Notes: a model not told the origin generated them from the sequence alone. Shown: positions 36,146-46,336, counted from the stretch's first letter. The stretch: DNA of 64,000 bases from an uncultured Shewanella sp. (GCF_947495455.1 NZ_CANLZC010000007.1:1-64000), one strand, 5' to 3'. Made by a program: numbers and translations.

Positions 36146-38377
36146 ATGGCTGGCCAGAGTTGTAATAGAGAAGAGCCTCACCTTCACCTTGTCGGAAATA
36201 AAGTTGAAAGCAAGAGCAAGCGCACTTGTTGTTCAGTCAATAGTGGGCATGATGAAGGAGAGTCTTTGGCACGAGCTCGTTCGGGGCATACACAAAGCTG
36301 GACAGTTTTAGGAATGGATTGCCCCAGTTGTGCTCAAAAGTTAGAAAAGGCATTAATGTCTTTAAAAGGGGTTGTGAGTGCAAAGGTCATGTTTGCCACT
36401 GAGAAGCTAATTGTTCACTTTGAGTCTTCAAATATGGTGGATAAAATTGAAGCTAAGGCAATGGAAACCGGTGTCAGACTCGCTAAGAATAAAAGTGCAA
36501 CTAAGCACGTAGAGCAGAGTTTCATTAGGCAGAATTTATCCGTTATTGTGATTGCTTTAATGATGTTACTGTCGTTTCTGATCAGCCAATATTTTGTGGC
36601 ATGGGGAAGCATAGCATTTACATTAACCACGATACTGGGCCTATTACCTATTGTTAAAAAGGCGTTAACTTTAGCGCGTTCTGGTACGCCTTTTTCCATT
36701 GAAACTCTAATGAGTGTTGCGGCAATCGGGGCGCTATATTTAGGCGCGACGGCGGAAGCGGGTATGGTGCTATTGCTCTTTTTAATTGGTGAACGTTTAG
36801 AAGGATACGCTGCACAAAGAGCACGTAGTGGTGTGAAGGCCTTGATGGATTTAGTGCCTGAGGAAGCCACGGTCATTAAGAAAAATGGCACTAAAGTGAA
36901 GGTTTCAGTTGCGTCTTTAGTCAAAGGTGATGTGATTGAAGTTGCCCCAGGTGCTAGGTTACCTGCTGATGCCCAATTATTAGATATTATCGCCAGTTTT
37001 GATGAAAGTGCGTTGACGGGGGAGTCCGTACCTGTAGAGCATGTGCCCGGCGATAAAATAATGGCGGGTTCGTTAGTGGCTGATAAAGTTGTGCGATTAA
37101 GAATTATATCTGCACAAGGAGAAAATGCCATTGATCGCATTTTACATTTAATTGAAGATGCGCAGTCCCGCAAAGCGCCGCTCGAGCGTTTTTTAGATAC
37201 CTTTAGTCGTTGGTATACGCCAGCCATGATTATGTTAGCGGCTTTAGTGATTGTGATCCCACCACTGTTTTTTGCACAATTGTGGAGTGAATGGCTTTAT
37301 CGGGGTTTAACTTTATTATTGATTGCCTGCCCTTGTGCGTTAGTGATTTCGACTCCCGCAGCAATCACCTCTGGATTAGCGGCAGGGGCCAGAAGAGGCG
37401 CTTTGATTAAAGGCGGCGCTGCATTAGAGCAACTGGGTCATATTAAGACAGTGGCTTTTGATAAAACGGGAACCCTGACACAAGGTCAACCTATGGTGAC
37501 TGATCTTGTGTGCTGGAAGGGAGAGGAGCAAAGATTATTAAGGCAAGCCGCTGCGGTGGAAATGGGATCCTTACATCCTTTAGCGGTGGCCGTGGTGAAT
37601 GCCGCTCTAGATAAAGGCATTGAGGTTAAAGAAGCTGCATTCCGTGAAGCATTACCCGGGCGAGGCATTCAAGGGACTGTAGAAGGGGAGCTTATTCAGC
37701 TATATGCTGCGAATAGGCTGCCTTCACAAATCACCTTGAGTGCAGTGCAACAAAGTGAAGCCATCGCGTTAGAGGAGCAAGGTAAGACCTTAGTGATAGT
37801 ATTAAGAGATGGTGTGCCCATAGGCATGATAGCTTGGCGGGATAACTTACGTGAGGATGCTAAAGGAGCCATATTGGCATTAAAAAACATGGGCATTAAC
37901 TCAGTCATGTTAACGGGTGATAACCCTCGTGCCGCCGCTGCCATTGCTGCTGAAATTGACATTGATTTTCAAGCAGGCTTATTGCCTGCCGATAAAGTCT
38001 TTGCTGTTGAAAAAGCCAATGCTAAGGCCAATGTTGCTATGGTGGGTGATGGAATTAATGATGCGCCTGCTATGAAAACGGCATCAATTGGTATTGCAAT
38101 GGGGGGAGGAACGGATGTTGCATTAGAAACAGCCGATGCAGCATTAACCCATAATCGTTTAATTGAGCTGCCTGCAATGATAGCGTTATCCCAAGCGACG
38201 CTACGAAATATTCGACAAAATATCACCTTGGCTCTTGGCCTTAAGGCCGTATTTTTAGTGACCACATTATTGGGATTCACGGGCTTGTGGCTAGCGATTC
38301 TCGCAGATAGTGGCGCGACCGCTTTAGTGACATTGAATGCGTTACGTTTATTAGGGTTCAAAGCCAAACAGAATTAG
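36146..38377 (+). CDS. zntA: Zn/Cd/Pb-exporting P-type ATPase, ZntA-like
   Basis: This P1B-type ATPase exports divalent heavy metals from the cytoplasm (743 aa; E. coli ZntA 732). A Cys/His-rich N-terminal tail precedes a heavy-metal-associated domain with GMDCPSC. Key features are the membrane motif CPC (LIACPCALVIS), phosphorylated D439 in DKTGTLT, SLHPLA and the hinge GDGINDAPAM. CPC plus the ZntA-like C-terminus favours Zn/Cd/Pb over Cu. ATG is chosen at 36146 with GGAG eight bases upstream. The MerR-type promoter fits metal induction. Confidence 0.92.
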   Translation: MAGQSCNREEPHLHLVGNKVESKSKRTCCSVNSGHDEGESLARARSGHTQSWTVLGMDCPSCAQKLEKALMSLKGVVSAKVMFATEKLIVHFESSNMVDKIEAKAMETGVRLAKNKSATKHVEQSFIRQNLSVIVIALMMLLSFLISQYFVAWGSIAFTLTTILGLLPIVKKALTLARSGTPFSIETLMSVAAIGALYLGATAEAGMVLLLFLIGERLEGYAAQRARSGVKALMDLVPEEATVIKKNGTKVKVSVASLVKGDVIEVAPGARLPADAQLLDIIASFDESALTGESVPVEHVPGDKIMAGSLVADKVVRLRIISAQGENAIDRILHLIEDAQSRKAPLERFLDTFSRWYTPAMIMLAALVIVIPPLFFAQLWSEWLYRGLTLLLIACPCALVISTPAAITSGLAAGARRGALIKGGAALEQLGHIKTVAFDKTGTLTQGQPMVTDLVCWKGEEQRLLRQAAAVEMGSLHPLAVAVVNAALDKGIEVKEAAFREALPGRGIQGTVEGELIQLYAANRLPSQITLSAVQQSEAIALEEQGKTLVIVLRDGVPIGMIAWRDNLREDAKGAILALKNMGINSVMLTGDNPRAAAAIAAEIDIDFQAGLLPADKVFAVEKANAKANVAMVGDGINDAPAMKTASIGIAMGGGTDVALETADAALTHNRLIELPAMIALSQATLRNIRQNITLALGLKAVFLVTTLLGFTGLWLAILADSGATALVTLNALRLLGFKAKQN

Positions 38378-38402
38378 CTTATTTTAATCGTTAGGTTTAT
38401 CA

Positions 38403-38435
38403 AAAGATATCGAAGACTTGATCTTCGATATCTTT
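38403..38435 (+). terminator. Terminator after the metal ATPase gene
   Basis: AAAGATATCGAAGA / TCTTCGATATCTTT forms a perfect 14-bp stem with a 5-base loop. Confidence 0.75.
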
Positions 38436-39042
38436 ATATCAAAATATGAATTTTTTTGTTAATAAACCAATTAATATTTCAGTGTTAGTCGTTAAACATA
38501 ATTTTTCTGTTTTATTTTTTCTTGCTCAGGCTTAGTCATATTGACGTAAACGTCAGTTTAAAACGATTGTTTTACTTTTGTTAAATATTATTCGCCAATA
38601 ACATAATGATCTATCGTTTATTATTGCCTTTTCTTATGGGTAAGTTCAAAACATAGACACACACTTTTCTGTTTTCTTTCGTGATTTATTTAAGTATTTA
38701 TTTTATTACACATGGTAATAAAATTACGTAACAACTTTCACGTGTCCTTCCTTGGTAAAATTGTCTGACAAATTATTCTTTGTCAATTGATAATCAAGTT
38801 GCTCATTGTCTGTTTTATATTAAATTTATTTTATTTCAGTTATTTATCTTTGGTTTTATTTTTTGGTCAGACCAATTTAAATCGCTAGAATGATTCTTTT
38901 TTTATTTTTCATCTTTAATTTTCTAAGTTGCATTATTTTTATTTTGTCTTTAAATTTTGTTGTAATTAAACATTTGAAAGTAAGTGTGCTTACTTTCTCT
39001 TGTCTCTTTTATAGATGGAATACGGAATATGGAGTCGTCGAG
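38436..39042. other. 607-bp AT-rich leader region of the glyoxylate operon
   Basis: A very AT-rich stretch without a supported gene. An in-frame extension of aceB begins at 38890 but is hydrophobic, has no family match and lacks a ribosome site. The only clear element is the palindromic operator at 38863-38875; a long 5' leader of the aceB message is likely. Confidence 0.6.
38863..38875. promoter_or_regulatory. GntR/PdhR-type operator upstream of aceB
   Basis: TTGGT-CAG-ACCAA is a perfect palindrome of the form bound by PdhR (TTGGT-N3-ACCAA) and close to the FadR core. Lying 167 bases before aceB, it suggests that pyruvate or fatty-acid status controls the glyoxylate shunt. The regulator identity is inferred. 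Confidence 0.6.
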
Positions 39043-40668
39043 ATGCTAACCAATACAATAGAAGAAAAACAAATCACCGCTGCATCTCTTGTGATTAAAG
39101 GGAGCGCTCAAGAACAAGTCCTGATCCAACAGAGTAAAGTGCTGTCAACGGGCACAGTCAGTTTAATTGAAAAGATCTGTGAGCAATTTAATGATGAAGT
39201 GGCTGAGTTACTTAACATGCGAGTGCTAAAGCAGCAGTCTATTGATAAGGGGACTTTGCCAGCATTTTTAACAGAAACCAAGCAAATACGGGACTCTCAA
39301 TGGTGTGTTGCACCTATTCCTAAAGATTTGCAAGATAGGCGAGTTGAGCTAACCGGTCCTGTGGATCGTGATACTCTAATAAATGGCATAAATTCAAATG
39401 CAAAGGTGTTTATTGCTGATTTCGAAGATGCATTAGCGCCCAGTTGGGAACATATTCTTAAGGGTCAGAAAAATCTTCGTGATGTGATCAATGAGAAAGA
39501 GGATAAAATTGACTCAGTCAATGATGATGCTCGAATGAAAACCGTATTAATGTGTCGCATAAGAGGCTTGCATATGCTTGAAAAGCATGTGACTTTCAAA
39601 GGGGAGCCGATCCCAGCCGCTTTTTTTGATTTTTGTGTTTACTTTCATAATAACTATCTTAAATTGTTAGAAAAAGAAAGTGCACCTTATTTTTACATTC
39701 CTAAATTAGAAAGCCATTTAGAAGCGAGATTATGGGCCAAGATCTTTGCATTTGTCGAAGATCGTTATTGCTTACGCCCAGGCACGATAAAATGTACTTG
39801 CTTGATTGAAACCTTACCTGCCGTTTTTGAAATGGAAGAGATATTGTATGAGTTACGCGCTAATATCGTCGCATTGAATTGTGGCCGTTGGGATTATATT
39901 TTCAGTTATATTAAAACGCTAAAAAATCATAAAGATCGTATATTACCCGATACACAAGCAGTCACTATGAACGCCTCCTTGATGAGTGCTTACTCAAGGC
40001 TATTAGTCAAAACCTGTCATAAACGAGGAGCAATGGCGATTGGTGGTTTGGCTGCCAGTATTCCCAGTGAGAAAACAGACAGCAATGCTCAACTATTAAC
40101 TCACGTGTTTAATGATAAAAAAGTGGAAGCCAGTCACGGTCATGATGGTACTTGGGTGGCGCATGTTGGATTAATCGACACTTCTATGGCTGCATTTGAG
40201 CAATTTATTGGCGTAAACCATAAGAATCAACTTCATGTTACCCGTGACGTTGATGCGCCTATTACGGCAAAAGAGCTATTGATGCCTTGTCAAGGTGAGC
40301 GTACCGAAGAGGGGATGCGATTGAATTTACGTATTGCATTGCAATATATTCAGGCGTGGATTAATGGGCAAGCTTGTGTGCCTATTTATGGATTACTGGA
40401 AGATGCCTCTACCGCCGAAATTGCGCGGACCTCAATTTGGCAATGGATCAAGCATCAAGTGTTGATATCCAATGGATTACGAGTGACGAAATCTTTAGTC
40501 AAGAAGATGTTAATTGAAGAATTGGCTAAGGTGAAACAGGAAATCGGCGATCACGAATTTACTCATGGCCGTTATACACAAGCTGCGGTATTGCTAGAAA
40601 ATATGTTATTGGCGGATGAATTGGTGGATTTTTTAACTGAGCCCGCTTCAAATTTACTGATTGCTTAA
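39043..40668 (+). CDS. aceB: Malate synthase A
   Basis: Malate synthase A condenses glyoxylate with acetyl-CoA to malate, the second step of the glyoxylate shunt (541 aa, family about 533). The start at 39043 is supported by GGAG eight bases before. Conserved blocks are LTGPVDRDTLINGINSNAKV, FIADFEDALAPSW and CGRWDYIFSYIKT, with MPCQGERTEEGMRLNLRIAL towards the end. Isocitrate lyase follows after 76 bases, so both form an operon. Confidence 0.94.
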   Translation: MLTNTIEEKQITAASLVIKGSAQEQVLIQQSKVLSTGTVSLIEKICEQFNDEVAELLNMRVLKQQSIDKGTLPAFLTETKQIRDSQWCVAPIPKDLQDRRVELTGPVDRDTLINGINSNAKVFIADFEDALAPSWEHILKGQKNLRDVINEKEDKIDSVNDDARMKTVLMCRIRGLHMLEKHVTFKGEPIPAAFFDFCVYFHNNYLKLLEKESAPYFYIPKLESHLEARLWAKIFAFVEDRYCLRPGTIKCTCLIETLPAVFEMEEILYELRANIVALNCGRWDYIFSYIKTLKNHKDRILPDTQAVTMNASLMSAYSRLLVKTCHKRGAMAIGGLAASIPSEKTDSNAQLLTHVFNDKKVEASHGHDGTWVAHVGLIDTSMAAFEQFIGVNHKNQLHVTRDVDAPITAKELLMPCQGERTEEGMRLNLRIALQYIQAWINGQACVPIYGLLEDASTAEIARTSIWQWIKHQVLISNGLRVTKSLVKKMLIEELAKVKQEIGDHEFTHGRYTQAAVLLENMLLADELVDFLTEPASNLLIA

Positions 40669-40744
40669 CACAATAGGTTTGCACAACAACAGGTGGATGA
40701 AATGAAACAGTAAACCTGTTTTAGATAAACCGAAGGAGACGATT

Positions 40745-42085
40745 ATGGCTAGCACTATGGGCAGTATTTCACGGCAGAAACAACTTGAGAGCATTAAAAA
40801 AGATTGGGCCGAAAATCCTCGATGGAAGAATGTACATCGTCCTTATACTGCTGAAGAAGTGTTGGCATTGAGAGGATCGTTAGTACCGGAAAATACCATA
40901 GCTAAACGCGGCGCTGCTAGGCTTTGGGAACTGGTTCACGGTGAAGCAAGAAAAGGTTACGTTAATTCTTTGGGGACATTATCAGGTGGACAAGCTGTCC
41001 AACAAGCGAAAGCGGGTATTGAAGCCATTTATTTATCTGGATGGCAAGTGGCAGCGGATGCGAATTTATCGGGCAATATGTATCCAGATCAATCTTTATA
41101 CCCATCGAATTCAGTACCTTCGGTTGTATCAAATGTGAATAATGCCTTTAGGCGTGCCGATCAAGTGCAGTGGGCCAGTGGACATGAGCCCCACGAGAAA
41201 GGGTATGTGAATTATTTTCTTCCCATAGTTGCTGACGCTGAAGCGGGTTTTGGTGGTGTGTTAAATGCATTTGAATTAATGAAAAGCATGATTGATGCAG
41301 GGGCTGCCGGTGTGCATTTTGAAGATCAACTAGCCTCAGTGAAAAAATGTGGTCATATGGGAGGTAAAGTCTTAGTGCCCACAAAAGAGGCGGTGCAAAA
41401 ATTGATTTCAGCCAGATTGGCAGCAGATGTCTGTGACGTAGAAACCTTAGTGATAGCAAGAACCGATGCTAATGCTGCTGGCTTATTGACATCGGATTGT
41501 GATCCTTATGATAGAGATTTTATTACTGGTGAGCGAACAGAGGAAGGATTTTTTAAAGTCCGCGCTGGAATTGAGCAGGCGATTTCTCGCGGGTTAGCCT
41601 ATGCGCCATTTGCCGATTTATTATGGTGTGAAACCTCGACACCTTGTTTAGAAGAAGCGAGGCGTTTCGCTGATGCGATCCATGAACATTTCCCCGATCA
41701 GTTATTAGCCTATAATTGTTCACCTTCGTTTAACTGGAAGAAAAATTTAACGGATGAGCAGATTTCTCACTTTCAACAAGAGTTGTCTGATATGGGCTAT
41801 AAATTTCAGTTCATTACCCTCGCTGGGATCCATAGCATGTGGTACAACATGTTTGATCTCGCCTACGATACCGCACGAGGCGAAGGCATGAAACATTATG
41901 TTGAAAAAGTGCAAGAAGCTGAATTTTCAGCAGCGAGAAAAGGCTACAGTTTTGTGGCGCATCAACAAGAAGTCGGAACGGGGTACTTTGATCGAGTGAC
42001 CAATATTATTCAAGGGGGACACTCATCGGTGACAGCTTTAACGGGATCAACAGAAGAGCAGCAGTTTTATGCTAAAAAGGCCTAA
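40745..42085 (+). CDS. aceA: Isocitrate lyase
   Basis: Isocitrate lyase splits isocitrate into glyoxylate and succinate (446 aa; E. coli 434). The catalytic loop [17 protein letters not shown] contains the active-site Cys. Metal and substrate residues are in [19 protein letters not shown] and [16 protein letters not shown], and [12 protein letters not shown] follows. GAAGGAGA precedes the ATG. It competes with the NAD-type isocitrate dehydrogenase at 4682. Confidence 0.95.
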   Translation: MASTMGSISRQKQLESIKKDWAENPRWKNVHRPYTAEEVLALRGSLVPENTIAKRGAARLWELVHGEARKGYVNSLGTLSGGQAVQQAKAGIEAIYLSGWQVAADANLSGNMYPDQSLYPSNSVPSVVSNVNNAFRRADQVQWASGHEPHEKGYVNYFLPIVADAEAGFGGVLNAFELMKSMIDAGAAGVHFEDQLASVKKCGHMGGKVLVPTKEAVQKLISARLAADVCDVETLVIARTDANAAGLLTSDCDPYDRDFITGERTEEGFFKVRAGIEQAISRGLAYAPFADLLWCETSTPCLEEARRFADAIHEHFPDQLLAYNCSPSFNWKKNLTDEQISHFQQELSDMGYKFQFITLAGIHSMWYNMFDLAYDTARGEGMKHYVEKVQEAEFSAARKGYSFVAHQQEVGTGYFDRVTNIIQGGHSSVTALTGSTEEQQFYAKKA

Positions 42086-42116
42086 TAAAGGTGAGCCCTA
42101 GTCGATTGTGATGTTT

Positions 42117-42153
42117 ACCGTACAGTCTTCCAACCTAACTGTACGGTTTTTTT
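42117..42153 (+). terminator. Terminator of the aceBA operon
   Basis: ACCGTACAGT / ACTGTACGGT, a perfect 10-bp stem with an 11-base loop, is followed by seven T. Confidence 0.9.
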
Positions 42154-42208
42154 ATTGTGGTTCACCTTGTCGTGATTTTAGTGTTATTGCTAATAAGTGT
42201 TATTGGTA

Positions 42209-43027
42209 TTAGTGCCAATGGATTGGATTTAATTTGTAAAAATGACTGAGTTCACGATAGAGTGCAGGATGTTGCTTAAAAAACGCATGGGGCTTTTCAA
42301 AAAAGACTTCACTGATCACCGCAAAGAATTCTGCAGGGTTGGTGGCGCCATAATAGCTAAAGAGCGAAGGGGTTTGATGTTGGGCGGCAAGAACAAGCAT
42401 AGCGTATTCATCGGCCAATACCTTAGACCAAGATTGATAATCTTCCACACGATTTAAAATCGGTGCGCCATTGGCTTTGCCATTTTCTTGATCTAATTGA
42501 TGAGCAAATTCATGGATCACCACATTATTGCCTTCAAAAGGATGAGCGGCATTATCTTGTGTTGTTTGCCAAGAAAGGATCACTTTCCCGTTTTGCCAAG
42601 ACTCACCGGATAATACTTTTGGTTGTGATGAGACGATTTGACCAATTTGTTCAGGGTGTTCAACAACAAAAATAGATGGGTAGACCAAAATTTCGGTTAG
42701 TTTTGGATAATAATCTGTTTTTCGATTCAGTAGTAATAAGCAGGCTTGAGCGGCAATGGTGACTTTGATTTCATCATCAATGATCAATCCTTTGCAACCA
42801 ACAAAATTTTTTTCTGACACAAAGACTTGAATATGCTGTTTAAGTTGTAATTGTAGGTCGGCTGGCATTGCATTAAAGTAAGGAAAGCGTTGTTTGAGTA
42901 TTTGGCGCCACGCTTTGGGGAAAGCTTGCGCTCTTATTTTGTTACGTTGTCGCTCTACACGCCAATTACGGGATAATATCCAAGCAATGGCACTGACGCT
43001 CACTAACATGATAATAAATATGACCAT
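42209..43027 (-). CDS. mtfA: MtfA-family zinc peptidase
   Basis: This zinc-dependent aminopeptidase (272 aa) belongs to the family of MtfA, which in E. coli binds the repressor Mlc and affects glucose PTS control. The zinc motif is VIHEFAHQLDQENG with HExxH; the third ligand is in NPAEFFAVISEVFFEKP. Unlike cytosolic E. coli MtfA, the N-terminus (MVIFIIMLVSVSAIAWILSR) is a probable membrane anchor. AAGGA precedes the ATG. Confidence 0.88.
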   Translation of the reverse strand: MVIFIIMLVSVSAIAWILSRNWRVERQRNKIRAQAFPKAWRQILKQRFPYFNAMPADLQLQLKQHIQVFVSEKNFVGCKGLIIDDEIKVTIAAQACLLLLNRKTDYYPKLTEILVYPSIFVVEHPEQIGQIVSSQPKVLSGESWQNGKVILSWQTTQDNAAHPFEGNNVVIHEFAHQLDQENGKANGAPILNRVEDYQSWSKVLADEYAMLVLAAQHQTPSLFSYYGATNPAEFFAVISEVFFEKPHAFFKQHPALYRELSHFYKLNPIHWH

Positions 43028-43165
43028 ATTGACATCCTTTTTATTCTTCTTATTTAATGCTCTTATTTAAAGAAATAAGGGGCTTTTGGCAATATTCAAG
43101 GTTGGGGAATGAGATTATCAAATAATGATTGGCAACGGCCTGTGCTAACGCCATAATAAACTTAA

Positions 43166-43429
43166 ATGAAAGACGGGAGTAGCATTAAGTTGTTAGAACA
43201 AATTGGAGTGGATGAGCAAGCTTTGTTAGCCGCTATTCATCAAAAAATGCCTTTTGGAAAATATGCGGGGAGAAAGTTGTTAACCTTGCCTGAGCCATAT
43301 TTAGTCTGGTTTCACAGTAAAGGGTTTCCTGAAGGCAAGTTGGGTCAACAATTAGCCTTAATGTATGAAATTAAGCTCAATGGGTTGGAGTCTATGTTAC
43401 AACCTTTATTAGAAAGAGACTTTAAATGA
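43166..43429 (+). CDS. DUF3820 family small protein
   Basis: This 87-aa soluble protein carries the motif MPFGKYAGRKLLTLPEPYLV and WFHSKGFPEGKLGQ, diagnostic of DUF3820. Members are sometimes named quorum-sensing-regulated virulence factors without firm evidence. The ribosome site is weak. It is divergent from mtfA and followed by two more small genes. Confidence 0.75.
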   Translation: MKDGSSIKLLEQIGVDEQALLAAIHQKMPFGKYAGRKLLTLPEPYLVWFHSKGFPEGKLGQQLALMYEIKLNGLESMLQPLLERDFK

Positions 43430-43496
43430 GTAAAGAGTGTTTATCCTTATTAATTAGCGATAAAATTGGCATCAAATTGATTAATCAGTAGGTAAA

Positions 43497-43979
43497 ATGA
43501 AAACCACATCTGCAACCGCTACCCTTAGTGATTCGAGTGAGATGAATACACAAGATGGTCATCAAGAGCAAACAATTTCAATGCTCTGTCAAATATCACA
43601 ATATCAAAAAAAATTGCTTATTCCATTGGTTATCATGACCCTCATGGAAATGTTACCGCGATTGTATACGTATTTTGAGTGGCAATTTGCGCAAGGCGTT
43701 CAAGATAATATTGTGTTATTGGTGGGGAGTTTACTGATTGTTTTTGTTTGTGTCATTTATTATGTTTATACCACTATCAAGTTTTCACGTATGTTTAATA
43801 GTCCCTTACGAACCACCTTCCTTGCCATTTTGGCTATCATTAATGCGCTCAATATTATCCCTTATATTATTTTATCCATTCAAGCACATAGACAGTTAAC
43901 GCGTTATGGGGTGAGTGGTTTTTCATGGTCCAGTGAGTCAAAGATCAGAGAAAAAGTAGTCAATTTAAAAACGAATTAA
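43497..43979 (+). CDS. Small inner-membrane protein of unknown function (160 aa)
   Basis: No family is recognised. A polar N-terminus of about 40 residues precedes three predicted membrane helices, LLIPLVIMTLMEMLPRLY, IVLLVGSLLIVFVCVIYYVY and TTFLAILAIINALNIIPYII. A basic C-terminus follows (SKIREKVVNLKTN). AGG upstream of the ATG supports the start. It ends 13 bases before the acetyltransferase gene, so the two are probably co-transcribed. Confidence 0.7.
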   Translation: MKTTSATATLSDSSEMNTQDGHQEQTISMLCQISQYQKKLLIPLVIMTLMEMLPRLYTYFEWQFAQGVQDNIVLLVGSLLIVFVCVIYYVYTTIKFSRMFNSPLRTTFLAILAIINALNIIPYIILSIQAHRQLTRYGVSGFSWSSESKIREKVVNLKTN

Positions 43980-43992
43980 ATGAAGCCTTGCG

Positions 43993-44529
43993 ATGTTATT
44001 CATTATTCCCTACCAAAAAGTGTATGCGGCGAGCGTGAGTCAGTTATTTCATGATGCTATTCATGCTATTACTGACGATGTTTATTCGCTACCGCAACGG
44101 CAAGCTTGGTCAAAAGCGCCTCGCTCTCATTATTATTGGCATAAGCGGTTATCCAATAGCCAAACTTGGTTAATGATTGATGATAATCAGTTGGAACAAG
44201 GTCGAGCAAAGTGTTGTGGTTTTATCAATGTTGCTAGGGATTATAAAAATCTTGGCTATATTGAGCATTTATATGTGCATTCCGATTATCAACATCAAGG
44301 CATTGCGAGGTGCTTGTATCTTTGTTTACAAGAGTGGGCAGTTGAGCAAGGTTTTCCTCGCTTAAGTGTTGATGCGTCGAAATTGTCTAAGTCATTATTT
44401 TTGCAGCAAGGTTTTAAGCTACGCCACAGAAGCTATCAAGAAAAATCCGGTCAAGTGATCATGGGCTTCTTGATGGAGAAAGTGCTGGATGAAAAAAGGC
44501 TTGAGCCACGTCGTGAGCCTCAAGTTTGA
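43993..44529 (+). CDS. GNAT family N-acetyltransferase
   Basis: This 178-aa acetyl-CoA-dependent acetyltransferase has an unknown substrate. The acetyl-CoA loop is HSDYQHQGIARCLY, preceded by beta strand IEHLYVH, and the C-terminal KSLFLQQGFKLRHRSYQ is typical of the fold. There is no strong ribosome site before the ATG, but it follows the preceding gene closely. It converges with the nucleotidase-like gene. Confidence 0.8.
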   Translation: MLFIIPYQKVYAASVSQLFHDAIHAITDDVYSLPQRQAWSKAPRSHYYWHKRLSNSQTWLMIDDNQLEQGRAKCCGFINVARDYKNLGYIEHLYVHSDYQHQGIARCLYLCLQEWAVEQGFPRLSVDASKLSKSLFLQQGFKLRHRSYQEKSGQVIMGFLMEKVLDEKRLEPRREPQV

Positions 44530-44567
44530 TGCGCTGTTAGCCTTAGCAGCGCATTATAGGGGCAGAA

Positions 44568-46319
44568 CTAAAGGTGGCTCTTGTAATGCACTTGTAAAGG
44601 TAAAACTTGCGCCATATTCTGCTCTTTGCTCATAAATTGAATAAAGGCTTCTGCAAGGGATAGTTCGCTAATCGCACTTTGCCAGCAGGCTTGCTGTAGG
44701 GCTTGATAACCTTCTTTGCCTGAGGCGGTATATTCAGAAGAGACTCCCACATAATATTGGTCTAATTTAACGGCTTCCCAGATAGCTTCTTGATCCGCTA
44801 AATGTTCGCCTTCTTGTATTAGAAGATCTAACTGGGTGATGCGTTGTCCTAATGGACGGCGCCCATCATAAAAATAGCGCAGTCCGTAGGTGTAAGGAAA
44901 GCTGCCCGCGCCTGTGCCCATCACACCGTTATTGGTGGCATGGTTAATTGAAGATTCAATGGCTTGATAAAGGTATTTTCCTTGAATTTGGTATTTAACT
45001 AAAGGTAAATCAAAGGGTAAAAGTCGGCCAACCACTTCAGCAAGAGTCAGTTGACCTTTTGTTAAGGATTGTCTCACGCCGCCTGCATTATGCAGGGCAA
45101 AATCAACTTTTTCGTCCAGTATGCGGGTTTCATGATAAATACTGCGACTGACCCAAGGCGATATTTCACTGCCGTGGGGGAGCGCTTGACTAGGAAGGCG
45201 GGTATGAATGAGACTCTTAGGAATGAAGTTGATCACTTGCTCTTCAAGGGCAATAAGTGCTGGACGATAGCGTGTATCTATGGCTGATTGAACTGTGTCG
45301 TCTTTCTGATCCCATAAAATATTGGAATGGTTTTCAAGTTGGCTTTTAGCCCATGAATAATCTTCTTTTGTCACTCCTTGGGCAGACTCTAGAATAAACT
45401 GTTTATTGAGCATGAAATAATTGTGGCCCTTTAATCGAGTCACTTGTCCTGCAGCATTAAAATCGATATCGACAATGCCGAGGGTTTCTGCATATTTTCC
45501 CGCTTGAAGAATAGGGACTGTATTGATGGTTTCTGCGTAAGGTAATGAGGATAAGCCAAGTGAAGTAAAATCGCCCTGAAGGCTGTGAGAGTGGCCGCCA
45601 ACAATTAAGCTGATTTCAGGCACTTTTTCTGCAAGAACTCTATCTTGAGTGAGACCTAAATGACTTAAGACGATAATATGGTCAATCCCTTGTTGCTTGA
45701 GTTTAGTCACTGTTTTTTGGGTTGTTTTAATGGCATCAATAAAGTGGGTATCGGGATCGGGTCTGGCAATCTCTTTCATTTGATCTAACGTTATGCCAAT
45801 AATGGCCAATGTTTTGTCATGGAAAGGCTTTAATAGCACTTTGGCTGTTTGGGTTTGGGGATCCAAGTCTAATAGATTGGGGTGATTTTTTAGTTTAGCG
45901 GGTTTGTTGGGGGATTCTTGGCTTAAGTCCATATTGCCCGCCAGAAGAGGGAAATCGATATTGTCAAGAAATGAGGCGACAGGGCCGTTACCCGCATCTA
46001 TTTCATGATTGCCCAGCACCATAGCATCAGGCTTGAGTAGATTGAGTAAATGGGCATTGGCTTGACCTTTAAACTCTCTAAAATATAAGGTGCCTTGAAA
46101 ACTGTCTCCACCATGTAAAAACAGAAAGTTTTGTTGATTTTCTATGGCTTGTTGCCGTGCTTTTTCTATTTGATATCCAAGCCGAGCATATCCCCCTGTG
46201 TGGGTGTGTAAGCTCAGGGTTTTATCGAGATGGCTTAAATTAAAATGAATAGGGGTGGGATCAAAATGTGAGTGGGTGTCATTGATATGGGCTAATTTAC
46301 AAGCATAGAGTTCAGTCAT
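44568..46319 (-). CDS. 5'-nucleotidase/UshA-like metallophosphoesterase without signal peptide
   Basis: This two-domain protein (583 aa) has a metallophosphoesterase domain (AHINDTHSHF, LHGGDSFQGTLYF, VLGNHEIDAGNG, VLSHLG, VGGHSHS). A 5'-nucleotidase C-terminal domain follows (HNAGGVRQSLTKGQLTLAEV, LPFDLPLVKYQI). It should hydrolyse nucleotides or related phosphoesters. The N-terminus (MTELYACKLAHINDTH) has no signal peptide, whereas UshA is periplasmic, so this one appears cytoplasmic. AGAGG lies before the ATG. Confidence 0.87.
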   Translation of the reverse strand: MTELYACKLAHINDTHSHFDPTPIHFNLSHLDKTLSLHTHTGGYARLGYQIEKARQQAIENQQNFLFLHGGDSFQGTLYFREFKGQANAHLLNLLKPDAMVLGNHEIDAGNGPVASFLDNIDFPLLAGNMDLSQESPNKPAKLKNHPNLLDLDPQTQTAKVLLKPFHDKTLAIIGITLDQMKEIARPDPDTHFIDAIKTTQKTVTKLKQQGIDHIIVLSHLGLTQDRVLAEKVPEISLIVGGHSHSLQGDFTSLGLSSLPYAETINTVPILQAGKYAETLGIVDIDFNAAGQVTRLKGHNYFMLNKQFILESAQGVTKEDYSWAKSQLENHSNILWDQKDDTVQSAIDTRYRPALIALEEQVINFIPKSLIHTRLPSQALPHGSEISPWVSRSIYHETRILDEKVDFALHNAGGVRQSLTKGQLTLAEVVGRLLPFDLPLVKYQIQGKYLYQAIESSINHATNNGVMGTGAGSFPYTYGLRYFYDGRRPLGQRITQLDLLIQEGEHLADQEAIWEAVKLDQYYVGVSSEYTASGKEGYQALQQACWQSAISELSLAEAFIQFMSKEQNMAQVLPLQVHYKSHL

Positions 46320-46336
46320 TATTACCTCTTAATGTC

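Noticed and set aside
36415..37227. 270-aa minus-strand ORF inside the ATPase gene
   Set aside because: It lies wholly within the well-conserved zntA reading frame on the other strand. It is a codon-bias shadow.
38890..39042. 51-residue N-terminal extension of malate synthase
   Set aside because: It is hydrophobic, unlike any malate synthase N-terminus. GGAG eight bases before 39043 marks the real start.
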